NCBI GenBank assembly: GCA_934486615.1
Contig: CAKSQO010000008.1
Coordinates: 1-64,000, forward strand
Direction: 5' to 3'
DNA length: 64,000 nucleotides
From: an uncultured Eubacteriales bacterium
GTDB lineage: Bacteria > Bacillota > Clostridia > Oscillospirales > Acutalibacteraceae
Positions 1 through 8,080 of the stretch are shown piece after piece (the stretch's first letter is position 1; each line of letters begins with the position of its first letter). A program made the translations under genes and the position numbers. Under the pieces are notes generated by a model. The model was not told the origin of the DNA, made no database searches, and was given only the letters and a program-made list of their open reading frames with translations.

Positions 1-76
1 TGGTGGGAACAACAGGGCTCGAACCTGTGACCCCCTGCTTGTAAGGCAGGTGCTCTCCCAGCTGAGCTATGCTCCC
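1..76 (-). tRNA. tRNA-Val (anticodon UAC)
   Basis: On the minus strand the sequence folds into a complete cloverleaf. The 7-bp acceptor stem is GGGAGCA paired with TGTTCCC and contains one G-U pair. The anticodon arm is CCTGC-CTTACAA-GCAGG, which puts UAC at positions 34-36. The T-loop is GTTCGAG-type, and the CCA end is encoded at the first bases of the window. The gene may belong to a tRNA cluster that continues beyond the window edge. Confidence 0.95.
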
Positions 77-155
77 GATTGTCAGTCGACGTTGTTCGTA
101 TCACCGGCGACGAGTGATATAATACTATATCCAAAGCCAAATGTCAACACTTTTT

Positions 156-1043
156 TCAATTTTTTTCAATTATTTTTTTCGAAGCCAATTTTCGCACCTC
201 ATCGGCGGTGAATTTGTACTTCTTTCCGCAGAAGTGACAGCTGACCTCCGTGATTTCCTGCTCGTCGGCGAGCTTCTCAAGCTCCTCCTTGCCGATGGCT
301 TTCAGCACACGCTCGGTACGCTCGCGCGAGCAATCGCAGCGATACTCCGCTTCGGTCTCGTCAAGCACTTCGACGTCGAACTCACTGAGCGCGTCGCGCA
401 CGATATCCTCGATGCTCATGCCCTCGCTCATAAGCGTCGTGACGGGCTTTACTCCCGCGATACTGTTCTCGACCTTGGAAATAACAGTATCGTCCGCAGT
501 CGGCAGCAGCTGAATGATGTAGCCGCCCGCCGCCTTTATCGAAAGGTCGGGATTGACGAGCACGCCGAGCGCGCAGACGGTCGGAATCTGCTCGCTTTCG
601 GCGTAATACGCGGTAATGTCCTCGGCAATCTCGCCCGAAACGAGCGGGATAACGCCGTTGTACGGCTCTTTCATGCCCAGATCCTTGAGCACATACAGGT
701 TGCCCTGCCCCACTGCCCCGCCTACATCGAGCTTACCCCTGGCATTGAGCGGAATTTCGACCACGTTGTTGACGGCGTAGCCCTTGACGTTGCCCTTGCT
801 GTCGGCAACGGCGACCACAGCGCCGATCGGACCGTCACCGTCGATGCGCAGGGTTATGCTGTCGCGCTCGCCCTTGAGCATATTGCCCATCATTGAAGCG
901 GCGGTCAGCAGCCGCCCGAGAGCGGCCGAAACCACGGCGGACGTTTGGTGCAGCTCGGCTGCCTTGTTGACAATATCGGTTGAATCGACGGCCATAGCGG
1001 TAACGCAGCCGTCGGAGGTTATGCATCTGATGAGCTTGCTCAT
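156..1043 (-). CDS. hslO: Hsp33 redox-regulated molecular chaperone
   Basis: This is a cytoplasmic holdase that is activated when its zinc-bound cysteines are oxidised. The 295-residue product has the Hsp33 N-terminal fold (beginning MSKLIRCITSDG) and the diagnostic C-terminal zinc motif, CxC near residue 236 and CxxC (CHFC) near residue 270, so all four cysteines are present. The start at 1043 is chosen because AAGGAGA lies 7 bases upstream; an ATG 18 bases further up has no such site. It follows the methyltransferase gene by 4 bases, and its ribosome binding site lies inside that gene's end. It is probably the last gene of a three-gene operon with the TrpR-like regulator. Confidence 0.95.
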   Translation of the reverse strand: MSKLIRCITSDGCVTAMAVDSTDIVNKAAELHQTSAVVSAALGRLLTAASMMGNMLKGERDSITLRIDGDGPIGAVVAVADSKGNVKGYAVNNVVEIPLNARGKLDVGGAVGQGNLYVLKDLGMKEPYNGVIPLVSGEIAEDITAYYAESEQIPTVCALGVLVNPDLSIKAAGGYIIQLLPTADDTVISKVENSIAGVKPVTTLMSEGMSIEDIVRDALSEFDVEVLDETEAEYRCDCSRERTERVLKAIGKEELEKLADEQEITEVSCHFCGKKYKFTADEVRKLASKKIIEKN

Positions 1044-1047
1044 AAAA

Positions 1048-1779
1048 TTATCTCCTTGCAATATATATATGGCGCTCGTCCGTGTCGCAGGCGGGCGTTT
1101 CGGTCATATCGGAACAGACGGCTTCCAGCCTAAAGCCGGCCGCAGCGAGCGCCTGAGACAGCTCCTGCTGCGAGTAGGCACGCTCGGAGAAAACCTCGCC
1201 GCTGCGCGCCCAGGCGCCGTCCTTTTCGGTAAAAAAATCGAGGCAAATATCGGTATACGGCATATCGGTAAAATTGCGCCAAACGCAATAGAGCCCGTCG
1301 TCCTCAAGCACAAACGTATTGTCTGCAAGGACACAGCGGTGCTTGTACTCGGTGTTTACATCGAAAATGAACAGCCCGCCCGGCTCAAGAAACAGTGCGA
1401 CCTTGGCAAAAGCGGCCTTCAGCTGTTCGTAATCGGTGATGTGGTTGACGCTGTCAAGGCAGCAGACAGCGGAGTCGACCGTTCCGTAAAGATCAAGCTC
1501 GGCAGCGTCCTGGCACAGGCACAGCATATCAAGCCCCGCGTCATCCGCCTTTCGGCGCGCTTTGTCAAGCATTTCCGGTGACAGGTCGACTCCGATAACG
1601 TCCACGCCGCGGCGCAGCATTTCAATCGAAATGCCGCCGGTGCCGCACGCAAGGTCGAGCATCAGTTTGGGGGCAGTGCCGAAAGAGTGAAAAAGCCCGA
1701 GCAGATAATCGGCTCGGGCGGAATAGTCACAGTCGCCCATCAGGCGGTCGTAAACGTCGGCAAATGCGGTGTAAGACAT
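1048..1779 (-). CDS. Class I SAM-dependent methyltransferase
   Basis: The 243-residue protein starts MSYTAFADVYDRLM, typical of the small YqeM-like methyltransferases of Firmicutes. Motif I is visible as LDLACGTGGISIEML near residues 41-55, followed by the acidic end of beta-2 (VIGVDLS) and a motif IV-like stretch (VCCLDSVNHI). The substrate cannot be told from sequence. The start codon overlaps the stop of the upstream TrpR-like gene by one base (TGATG), so the two are translationally coupled. The function beyond methyl transfer is unknown. Confidence 0.85.
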   Translation of the reverse strand: MSYTAFADVYDRLMGDCDYSARADYLLGLFHSFGTAPKLMLDLACGTGGISIEMLRRGVDVIGVDLSPEMLDKARRKADDAGLDMLCLCQDAAELDLYGTVDSAVCCLDSVNHITDYEQLKAAFAKVALFLEPGGLFIFDVNTEYKHRCVLADNTFVLEDDGLYCVWRNFTDMPYTDICLDFFTEKDGAWARSGEVFSERAYSQQELSQALAAAGFRLEAVCSDMTETPACDTDERHIYIARR

Positions 1780-2072
1780 CAGCTTTTCTTGCCGTCAACG
1801 CGGCTGAAAACGAGGGCGTAGCCGTTGCTGCTGTCGCTCAAAGAGCGGTTTACGCGGCTGATGGTCGCGGTGCTGGCACCCGTCTCGCTGACTATATCCT
1901 TATAAACGCGCTTGTCGGTCAGCATACGCGCGACAACATAGCGCTGAGCCATAGACTGCATCTCCCTGACGGTGCATAGATCCTTGAAAAACTCGAGAGC
2001 CTCGTCAAGAGTTTGGAGCGTAAGGATCCCCTCAAGCAGCTTATCCACATTCGGGTCTTTGATGTTCGGCAT
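1779..2072 (-). CDS. TrpR-like / YerC-YecD family DNA-binding protein
   Basis: The small all-helical protein of 97 residues matches the YerC/YecD branch of the TrpR superfamily: LQTLDEALEFFKDLCTVREMQSMAQRY followed by a helix-turn-helix (YKDIVSETGASTATISRVNRSL). In Firmicutes this family is a putative regulator with no firmly known ligand. An in-frame GTG sits 9 bases upstream, but the GAGG site abuts it, so the ATG at 2072 is preferred. It is the first gene of an apparent operon with the methyltransferase and hslO, transcribed from the promoter at 2105-2133. Confidence 0.85.
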   Translation of the reverse strand: MPNIKDPNVDKLLEGILTLQTLDEALEFFKDLCTVREMQSMAQRYVVARMLTDKRVYKDIVSETGASTATISRVNRSLSDSSNGYALVFSRVDGKKS

Positions 2073-2104
2073 AGTCTGCACCTCACTTCAGTAACTTTAA
2101 TTAT

Positions 2105-2133
2105 ATTTTAGCACTCTAAACCTTAAAAGTCAA
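2105..2133 (-). promoter_or_regulatory. Sigma-A promoter for the TrpR-like/methyltransferase/hslO operon
   Basis: Read on the minus strand, TTGACT and TAAAAT are separated by exactly 17 bases, about 30 bases upstream of the TrpR-like start. This is inferred from consensus only. Confidence 0.7.
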
Positions 2134-2287
2134 CTTAAACTTTATTTAATAAAAGCGTGATATATGCGGCAAAATAATTCTGACTGTAAAAAGGATAAAG
2201 GAAGCGATAGTAATAGATAATAAATCAATTTGGGAGAGCAATGAGCGCGAGCACTTCTCTCCTCAAACGGGAAACGTTGCTTGCAAG

Positions 2288-3676
2288 GTGCTTGTCGTAG
2301 GCGCGGGGCTGTGCGGGCTGATGTGCGCCTATGAGCTGATTCAGCGCGGCGTTTCGGGCGGCGACATCTGCATAATCGACGCGGCCTCGGCGGGCGGAGA
2401 GACAAGCCTGCACTCGACAGGTAAGCTGACAGCGCAGCACGGGCTGATATACGCGCGCCTTATAGAAAAATTCGGCTTTGAGCGCGCGCTGTGGTACAAG
2501 CGGCTGAATGAGCACGGGGTCGAGCGTGCCTTTGAGGTCGCTGCCGACATCGGCGCCGTCGGAACGGTCGAGCGTGCCGACTCCTATGTTTACGCAGAGG
2601 ACGGGAATCAGCTCGAGCGCCTTAAAACCGAGCTGAAAGCGGCCGAACGGCTCGGCTTTGACGCTGAACTGACTTTTGACTGTGCGCTCCCCTTTCCTAC
2701 GGTCGGCGCACTGCGATTTTCGTGTCAGGCGACACTCAATGTGGGGTTATTTATCAACAGGCTTCTCGGATATATAATAATGAAAGGCTGTGTTATTTTT
2801 GAAAACACTAAGGCACTTCGTGTTGAAAAAGCTGCTGTTGTTACCGATAAAGGTGAAATTTTTGCGGAAAAAGTTATTGTATCCTCTCGTTTTCCGTTTG
2901 CTGATAAGTATGGGTTATATTTTGCTAAGCTGTATCAGCAGCGCGCGTATATGCTCGCTGTTGAGACTTCGCGCAAAATAAACGGAATGTTTATCGGAGC
3001 TGCGACTTCGTCGCTGTCACTGCGGCCGTTCGGCGAGCTGCTGCTTATCTGCGGCGGCGAAAGTGAGAACGGTGAGCCTTATCACGGCTGCCGCGAGCTG
3101 ACCGACCGCGTTTCGACGTTTTTGCAGGATATGCGTGTGGTAGCGGCGTGGACGGCGCAGGACTGTATGACCCACGATAAGGTGCCGTATATCGGGCGGC
3201 TCGAGCGCCCTGAGGGCGAATTCTTCATCGCGACCGGCTTCGGTAAATGGGGGCTGTCGACCTCGTTCGGAGCGGCTGCGCTCATCGCCGACACAATCGT
3301 ACGCGGGTATTCGGAGGAAGCGGCGGTGTTCTCGCCGAAGCGCAGCGTCCGCGCGGGGCTCGGCAGCATGTTCAGGCATTCGGCGGAGATTGCGGGCGAA
3401 TTTGCCGTCGACGCGATAAGCGTGCCGCACACGCGCGTTTGCGACCTTGAATCGGGTGAAAGCGCTGTGGCGGCCGACGGAGTGAAGAAGGTATGCGCCT
3501 GCCGCGAGGGCGATACTGTGCGCAAAATGAGCCATCGCTGTACACACATGAACTGCCCGCTGAAGTGGAACGCAGGCGAGGGCGTGTGGGACTGCGGTTG
3601 CCACGGCTCGCGATTTTCGGCCGACGGAAAAGTAATATCAGGTCCTGCCAAGGACGACTTAAAGTATGAAAATTAA
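2288..3676 (+). CDS. FAD-dependent oxidoreductase with C-terminal Rieske domain (5' end uncertain)
   Basis: A DAO-type flavoprotein is fused to a Rieske [2Fe-2S] domain. The Rossmann dinucleotide motif VVGAGLCG is at the very N-terminus, and FATGFGKWGL-type C-terminal FAD contacts are near residue 320. The Rieske ligands are CTHMNC near residue 417 and CGCH about 20 residues further on, giving C-H and C-H pairs. Family members usually have about 25-30 residues before the Rossmann motif. Here the frame stays open upstream to 2153 and encodes a plausible N-terminus (SIWE motif at about 2225-2236), but it contains no ATG, GTG or TTG. The GTG at 2288 has no good ribosome binding site. A block at about 2735-2960 is much richer in A+T than the rest. 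The physiological substrate is unknown. Confidence 0.8.
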   Translation: MLVVGAGLCGLMCAYELIQRGVSGGDICIIDAASAGGETSLHSTGKLTAQHGLIYARLIEKFGFERALWYKRLNEHGVERAFEVAADIGAVGTVERADSYVYAEDGNQLERLKTELKAAERLGFDAELTFDCALPFPTVGALRFSCQATLNVGLFINRLLGYIIMKGCVIFENTKALRVEKAAVVTDKGEIFAEKVIVSSRFPFADKYGLYFAKLYQQRAYMLAVETSRKINGMFIGAATSSLSLRPFGELLLICGGESENGEPYHGCRELTDRVSTFLQDMRVVAAWTAQDCMTHDKVPYIGRLERPEGEFFIATGFGKWGLSTSFGAAALIADTIVRGYSEEAAVFSPKRSVRAGLGSMFRHSAEIAGEFAVDAISVPHTRVCDLESGESAVAADGVKKVCACREGDTVRKMSHRCTHMNCPLKWNAGEGVWDCGCHGSRFSADGKVISGPAKDDLKYEN

Positions 3677-3750
3677 CAAAATGTTCATATTGTTTGGCAA
3701 TCTGCACAACACCGACCGCAATATTTTGTTGTTGTACAAAATACAAATTA

Positions 3751-3779
3751 TTGACAAATCGCTGCAAAAACTGTACAAT
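3751..3779 (+). promoter_or_regulatory. Consensus sigma-A promoter for the membrane protein gene
   Basis: TTGACA, a 17-base spacer and TACAAT lie in the A+T-rich gap after the FAD-Rieske gene. The predicted start point near 3786 rules out the longer reading frame that begins at 3694. Confidence 0.85.
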
Positions 3780-3822
3780 GAATTGTATAAAAAATACAGT
3801 TATGTATGCGAGGGAATCCGAT

Positions 3823-4764
3823 ATGTATTTACTCAACGATTTGTTAAGCCTCGAGGGGAATTACCTCATCTCCGCAATCGTCGGCGGCGCAACCGCCCTC
3901 ATTTCGGTGCTGATGCTCGTTCTCGCGGTTAAAAAGAAGCATGATAAAATCGATGCAATGCTAATTGCCGGTCTTGCCGTGACGTTTGCCTGCTGCGTGG
4001 TTTCAACCCTGTTTTGCTACAATATCCTCGTTGTTGTCGGGTATTTGGTATCGCTCATTTCACTGACTGCCATTCTTTGCAGGACCTGCATTGCCTATCA
4101 TATCAACACCATTTACGACGTTGAGTTCAAGACGCTGTTTCTCAAGATGCTCTTCCCCGTTTCCGTCATCGGAATGATGTTTCGTCCGTGGTTTGTCGAG
4201 ACCAAGGGTGCCTGGTACTCGCTTATGGCTGTTCTCGGACTTGACTCGCCCGGTACATATGCGTTCGACGTTACCGTTGTCGAGCCCGGCGGTCGCGGAA
4301 TAACCACGTGGAATATCATCTCGGTCATCGAGATACTGCTGTTCATCGCGCTCATCACCATGCAGCTTGTCCTGATCTGGAGACTGTTTATCGACCCCGA
4401 TAACGCCAAGTCGTTCTCGATGACGGGCATGCTTATCACAGTGATTCTTGCGGCGTTTATCTACGGCGTTTACACCTCGCCCAACTTTAACATTGCAACC
4501 ATATCAAAGTACGGCGACTACGGCTACTTTGATATGGATACATATCAGTACGTCGATTTTGTCGGATACAAGGTCGTCGCCAGCAACACTGACAACATCA
4601 CTGCAATACCGTTTGCAATCGCTATACTCGGCGCACTCAACTATCTGCTTTATCTTGAGCCTGTTGAGCAGTTTATGGCAAACATCAACCGCCTGCCGTC
4701 ATTCTTCAAAGAGAAGATAGCCGCCAAAAAGGCAAAGGCTGCTAAAGCGAACGTCAGCGCCTGA
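3823..4764 (+). CDS. Multi-spanning membrane protein of unknown function
   Basis: I do not recognise a family. The 313-residue protein has a short N-terminus and hydrophobic segments at about residues 15-37, 46-64 and 67-85. It then has a polar stretch containing RPWFVETKGAWYS, further membrane segments near 165-190 and 207-225, an extracytoplasmic-looking loop rich in Tyr, Asp and Asn (about 230-268), one more membrane segment (about 270-290), and a basic Lys/Ala-rich tail. The start at 3823 follows GAGGGAA by 6 bases and lies downstream of the promoter at 3751-3779. It is monocistronic, closed by a strong terminator. The charge pattern suggests a cytoplasmic C-terminus; this is inference. 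Confidence 0.75.
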   Translation: MYLLNDLLSLEGNYLISAIVGGATALISVLMLVLAVKKKHDKIDAMLIAGLAVTFACCVVSTLFCYNILVVVGYLVSLISLTAILCRTCIAYHINTIYDVEFKTLFLKMLFPVSVIGMMFRPWFVETKGAWYSLMAVLGLDSPGTYAFDVTVVEPGGRGITTWNIISVIEILLFIALITMQLVLIWRLFIDPDNAKSFSMTGMLITVILAAFIYGVYTSPNFNIATISKYGDYGYFDMDTYQYVDFVGYKVVASNTDNITAIPFAIAILGALNYLLYLEPVEQFMANINRLPSFFKEKIAAKKAKAAKANVSA

Positions 4765-4801
4765 TTACAGATCGCCATTGTATATTTGAAATTATTATTC
4801 A

Positions 4802-4852
4802 AAAAGCAACCCCGAAGCTTGAGCATTACGCTCCGACTTCGGGGTTGCTTTT
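4802..4852. terminator. Bidirectional intrinsic terminator
   Basis: A 16-bp perfect stem (AAAAGCAACCCCGAAG and its complement) encloses a loop with a small inner GAGC/GCTC helix. Being A-rich on one side and T-rich on the other, it can end both the membrane protein gene and the converging queA-tgt-HAD operon. Confidence 0.9.
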
Positions 4853-4926
4853 CGCTATATTGATTGCGTAAACACAAGATAATACATCGGAATTCTTGCT
4901 GTGTTTTTCGAGTATCACATGGAAAT

Positions 4927-5541
4927 TCACGGTTCAATATACTCTTCTACGGCCGCTTTCAGCTCGGAAATATCGTCACAGCAGCTCTCGTCATATACGC
5001 CGACAACGTGCATGCCTAAGGCCGCACCCGTGCGTATGCTGTAAAGCGAGTCTTCGTACAGAACGGTCTCGTCAGGGCGCGCGCCGTAGCGCTCCATTGC
5101 CGCAGTGAAGCCCGCAGGGCTCGACTTGTCCGCGCCGCCGCAAACCTCGGTGACAAAGCCGAGCAGGTTATGCGTTTCAAGCGCCTGACAACAGATAACC
5201 GTCGGCGTGGCGCTCATCACCACGACCGGTACACATCTTGATCGGTACTCTTTCAGGCGCTCGACGAGCTTAGGCTTAGGCTGAATGTCGTGCAGGTAGC
5301 GGTCAAGTATTATATCCGTCAGGTCGTTGACCGTCAGCTCGTGATCAAGGCGATCGGCGAACTCGGTATTTATATAGCCGAGCACCCTTTCGGTCGACAT
5401 CGAGCGCAGGCGCTGCTCAGTCTCGTCGTCAATCGGAATACCGATAAGCTCGGCTACGTCGTCGACGATTATGCGCCGCCAGTAGCTCATTGAGTCGAGA
5501 ATGACCCCGTCCATATCAAAAATCGCGAGTTTGATGCTCAT
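4927..5541 (-). CDS. HAD-superfamily hydrolase, beta-phosphoglucomutase/phosphatase-like
   Basis: The 204-residue HAD protein has motif I FDMDGVILDS (nucleophile and acid/base Asp near residues 9 and 11), motif II VVMSATP, a conserved Lys in the GGADKSSPAG segment, and the motif III acidic pair VLYEDSLYS. The helical insert between motif I and II (about residues 20-85) makes it subfamily IA, so it should act on a small phosphorylated metabolite. Its ATG overlaps the tgt stop (ATGA), so it is translated with the queuosine genes, but no direct role in that pathway is established. Confidence 0.85.
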   Translation of the reverse strand: MSIKLAIFDMDGVILDSMSYWRRIIVDDVAELIGIPIDDETEQRLRSMSTERVLGYINTEFADRLDHELTVNDLTDIILDRYLHDIQPKPKLVERLKEYRSRCVPVVVMSATPTVICCQALETHNLLGFVTEVCGGADKSSPAGFTAAMERYGARPDETVLYEDSLYSIRTGAALGMHVVGVYDESCCDDISELKAAVEEYIEP

Positions 5542-6668
5542 ATTCTGCGCCCCAACCTCGCAACTGCGTCGCGCTTAAACTCAGCGAATCGTCCCTCGTC
5601 GAGTGCCGCGCGAATGTCCTCCATAAGCGAGTTGTAGAACCACAGATTGTGCATAACGCAAAGCCTGTGTGAGAGCATTTCGCCTGCCTTCATCAGGTGG
5701 CGGATGTAGGCACGTGAGTGTCTTTGGCAAACGGGACAGCCGCAGCTTTTGTCAATTGGCGAAAAGTCGCGCTCGTACTTGGCATTGTTGAGGTTGATTA
5801 TACCCTGTGACGTGAACAAATGCCCGTGTCGCGCGTTGCGGCTCGGCATTACACAGTCGAAGAGGTCAACTCCCCTGTCGACAGCTTCAATAATGTTCAC
5901 CGGTGTGCCGACCCCCATAAGGTAGCGCATCTTATTCTTGGGCATAAACGGCTCGACCGCTTCAATAACGCTGTACATCACCTCGGTCGGCTCGCCGACG
6001 GCAAGTCCACCGATAGCGTAGCCGTCGAGGTCGAGGTCGGCGATGGTCTTCATATGCTCGATGCGAACGTCCTCGAACGTACAGCCCTGATTGATACCGA
6101 ACAGCAATTGATTTGGATTGACAGCGCTGCCCGACGCGTTAAGACGCTGCATTTCTGCCTTGCAGCGGGCAAGCCACCGCGCCGTGCGCGCGCAGGAAGC
6201 CTTGGAATACGAATACTCGGCGGGATTTTCAACGCACTCGTCGAACGCCATGGCAATCGTAGAGCCGAGGTTCGACTGTATTCTCATACTTTCTTCAGGC
6301 CCCATAAAAATGCGCTTGCCGTCGATGTGCGAGGCAAAGGTCACGCCCTCCTCGCTTATCCTGCGCAGGCCTGAGAGCGAGAACACCTGAAATCCACCGC
6401 TGTCGGTCAGGATAGGCTTCTTCCACCCGGTGAATTGGTGCAGCCCTCCCGCGTCGCGGACGACGTCGTCGCCGGGCCGCAGGTGCAAATGGTAGGTGTT
6501 GCTGAGCATCACCTGGCACTTGACATCCTCGAGGTCATAGGCCGACACCGCGCCCTTTATCGCAGCGCACGTCGCAACATTCATAAATGCCGGCGTCTGA
6601 ATCGTTCCGTGAACAGTCTTAAACTCAGCGCGGCGAGCCTTGCCCTCGGTTTTTAACAGCTTGTACAT
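5538..6668 (-). CDS. tgt: Queuine/preQ1 tRNA-guanine transglycosylase
   Basis: The enzyme exchanges guanine-34 of tRNAs Asp, Asn, His and Tyr for the preQ1 base. At 376 residues it is full length for a bacterial Tgt. The base-binding segment SDSGGFQVFSL is near residues 88-98 with its catalytic Asp, GGLAVGE is near 220, and the nucleophile region FDCVMPSRNARHG is near 266. The zinc site is CGCPVC with a following His (about residues 308-340). It lies 12 bases after queA, which acts next in the pathway, and overlaps the HAD gene by 4 bases. Confidence 0.97.
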   Translation of the reverse strand: MYKLLKTEGKARRAEFKTVHGTIQTPAFMNVATCAAIKGAVSAYDLEDVKCQVMLSNTYHLHLRPGDDVVRDAGGLHQFTGWKKPILTDSGGFQVFSLSGLRRISEEGVTFASHIDGKRIFMGPEESMRIQSNLGSTIAMAFDECVENPAEYSYSKASCARTARWLARCKAEMQRLNASGSAVNPNQLLFGINQGCTFEDVRIEHMKTIADLDLDGYAIGGLAVGEPTEVMYSVIEAVEPFMPKNKMRYLMGVGTPVNIIEAVDRGVDLFDCVMPSRNARHGHLFTSQGIINLNNAKYERDFSPIDKSCGCPVCQRHSRAYIRHLMKAGEMLSHRLCVMHNLWFYNSLMEDIRAALDEGRFAEFKRDAVARLGRRI

Positions 6669-6680
6669 TGTGTCTCCTTT

Positions 6681-7709
6681 TTAATACAAAAACATTGCGT
6701 CGCCGAATGAGAAGAAGCGATATTTTTCCTTTACGGCGGTGCGGTAGGCATTCATAACGCGGTCGTAGCCTGCGAAAGCGCTGACAAGCATTATCAGCGT
6801 GCTTTCGGGAAGGTGAAAGTTGGTGATAAGCGCGTCCATACACTTGAACCGATACCCCGGATAGATGAAAATATCGGTATCGCCCGTGCAGCTCTCAATT
6901 TTGCCGTCAAAGCGCTGCGCCACGCTTTCAAGCGTGCGGCAGCTGGTCGTGCCTACGCAGATAACGCGTCCGCCCGAAGATTTTGTCTCGTTTATGAGCG
7001 CGGCGGTCTCGGCAGGCATATAATAATGTTCGGAGTGCATTTTGTGATCTTCGATGTCGTCGGCCTTGACAGGGCGGAAAGTGCCCAGCCCGACGTGCAG
7101 CGTGACAAAGCCGACTTTTACACCCTTTTGCCTGATCCTCTCAAGCAGCTCGGGCGTAAAGTGCAGCCCTGCAGTCGGAGCGGCCGCCGAGCCGAGCTCG
7201 CGCGAGTACACGGTCTGATAGCGCTCCTTGTCTTCGAGCTTTTCGGTGATATACGGCGGCAGCGGCATCTGGCCGATGCGATCGAGTAAATCAAAGAAAA
7301 CGCCGTCGTGCTCAAAGCGCATTATGCGGTTGCCGTCGGGCGTTACGTCGACGACCTCTGCCTTCATCAGTCCGTCGCCGAAAACGAAACGCTTGCCGAT
7401 CTTAGCGCGCTTTCCCGGACCTGCAAGACACTCCCACACGTCGTTTTCGACCTGCTTTAGCAGCACAAACTCGACGACCGTGCCTGTATCCTCACGGCTG
7501 CCGTAAATTCTTGCGGGCAGAACGCGCGTGTCGTTGAGAATGAGGCAGTCGCCCGCGTTCAGCATATCGATAATATCGTGAAAGATGTGATGGCCTATCT
7601 CCCCTGTCTCACGCGAAAGGGTCATCAGGCGCGAAGAATCGCGCGGCTCAAGGGGTGTCTGAGCGATGAGCTCCGGCGGCAATTCGTAAAAGAAATCGTG
7701 TTTTTTCAT
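6681..7709 (-). CDS. queA: S-adenosylmethionine:tRNA ribosyltransferase-isomerase
   Basis: QueA converts preQ1-tRNA into epoxyqueuosine-tRNA with the ribosyl part of SAM. The 342 residues begin MKKHDFFYELPPELIAQTPLEPRDSSRLM, the standard QueA N-terminus, and contain TAGLHFTPELLERI and the HSEHYYMP segment. The start at 7709 has GGAG 7 bases upstream; an in-frame extension to 7781 is rejected because it would run back into the promoter zone of the lysine riboswitch. It is the first gene of queA-tgt-HAD. Confidence 0.96.
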   Translation of the reverse strand: MKKHDFFYELPPELIAQTPLEPRDSSRLMTLSRETGEIGHHIFHDIIDMLNAGDCLILNDTRVLPARIYGSREDTGTVVEFVLLKQVENDVWECLAGPGKRAKIGKRFVFGDGLMKAEVVDVTPDGNRIMRFEHDGVFFDLLDRIGQMPLPPYITEKLEDKERYQTVYSRELGSAAAPTAGLHFTPELLERIRQKGVKVGFVTLHVGLGTFRPVKADDIEDHKMHSEHYYMPAETAALINETKSSGGRVICVGTTSCRTLESVAQRFDGKIESCTGDTDIFIYPGYRFKCMDALITNFHLPESTLIMLVSAFAGYDRVMNAYRTAVKEKYRFFSFGDAMFLY

Positions 7710-7768
7710 ATTACAGCTCCACTCTTTGGGATATATTAACAAATATAGCTTATATACATAAAATGTGT

Positions 7769-7797
7769 TTGACAAACACAATAAGCAGTGGTATTAT
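7769..7797 (+). promoter_or_regulatory. Sigma-A promoter of the lysine-biosynthesis operon
   Basis: A perfect TTGACA, 17 bases and TATTAT lie immediately before the riboswitch. The predicted transcript starts at about 7804. Confidence 0.9.
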
Positions 7798-7805
7798 GGC
7801 AGTGT

Positions 7806-7985
7806 AGATAAGAGGCGCAACCAAGATTATTAGCTCAGAAACAGACCGCCGCGGTCGAATTTAAGTCTGGGTGAAAGGCAAGGCTGCCGAAGACGGTATT
7901 TCAAGCGGACGGATTACTGCCTGGGTTTAAGGTCAACAGCCTTAAAACTGTCATCATTATTTTAATGATGGAGTGCTTTCTATTT
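7806..7985 (+). ncRNA. Lysine riboswitch (L box)
   Basis: The leader carries the L-box signature: AGAGGCGC at the 5' side, GGGTGAAAGGCAAGGCTGCCGAAG in the core (about 7869-7892), CCTGGGTTTAAGGTCAACAGCC near 7920, and ACTGTCATC followed by GGAGTGCTTTCT closing the aptamer. Arms 7952-7959 and 7963-7970 form the last hairpin. It precedes asd-dapA-dapB, as expected for lysine feedback. When lysine is bound, transcription should stop at the terminator at 8025-8049; this is inferred from the family. Confidence 0.93.
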
Positions 7986-8024
7986 TTATAAAAAAAGCGA
8001 CAACTCCATTATAGTGTAATGATG

Positions 8025-8049
8025 ACCGGTTTTCAACCGGTTTTCTTAT
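8025..8049 (+). terminator. Riboswitch-controlled intrinsic terminator
   Basis: The stem ACCGGTT/AACCGGT has a 3-base loop and is followed by TTTCTTATT. It sits between the L-box aptamer and the asd start codon, the position of the expression platform. Confidence 0.8.
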
Positions 8050-8080
8050 TAAAAAATATTTTTTAAGAGGGTCAGAGAAA

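Noticed and set aside
3694..3822. N-terminal extension of the orphan membrane protein
   Set aside because: It is Cys-rich random-looking sequence that runs through the promoter at 3751-3779, so it cannot be translated from that transcript.
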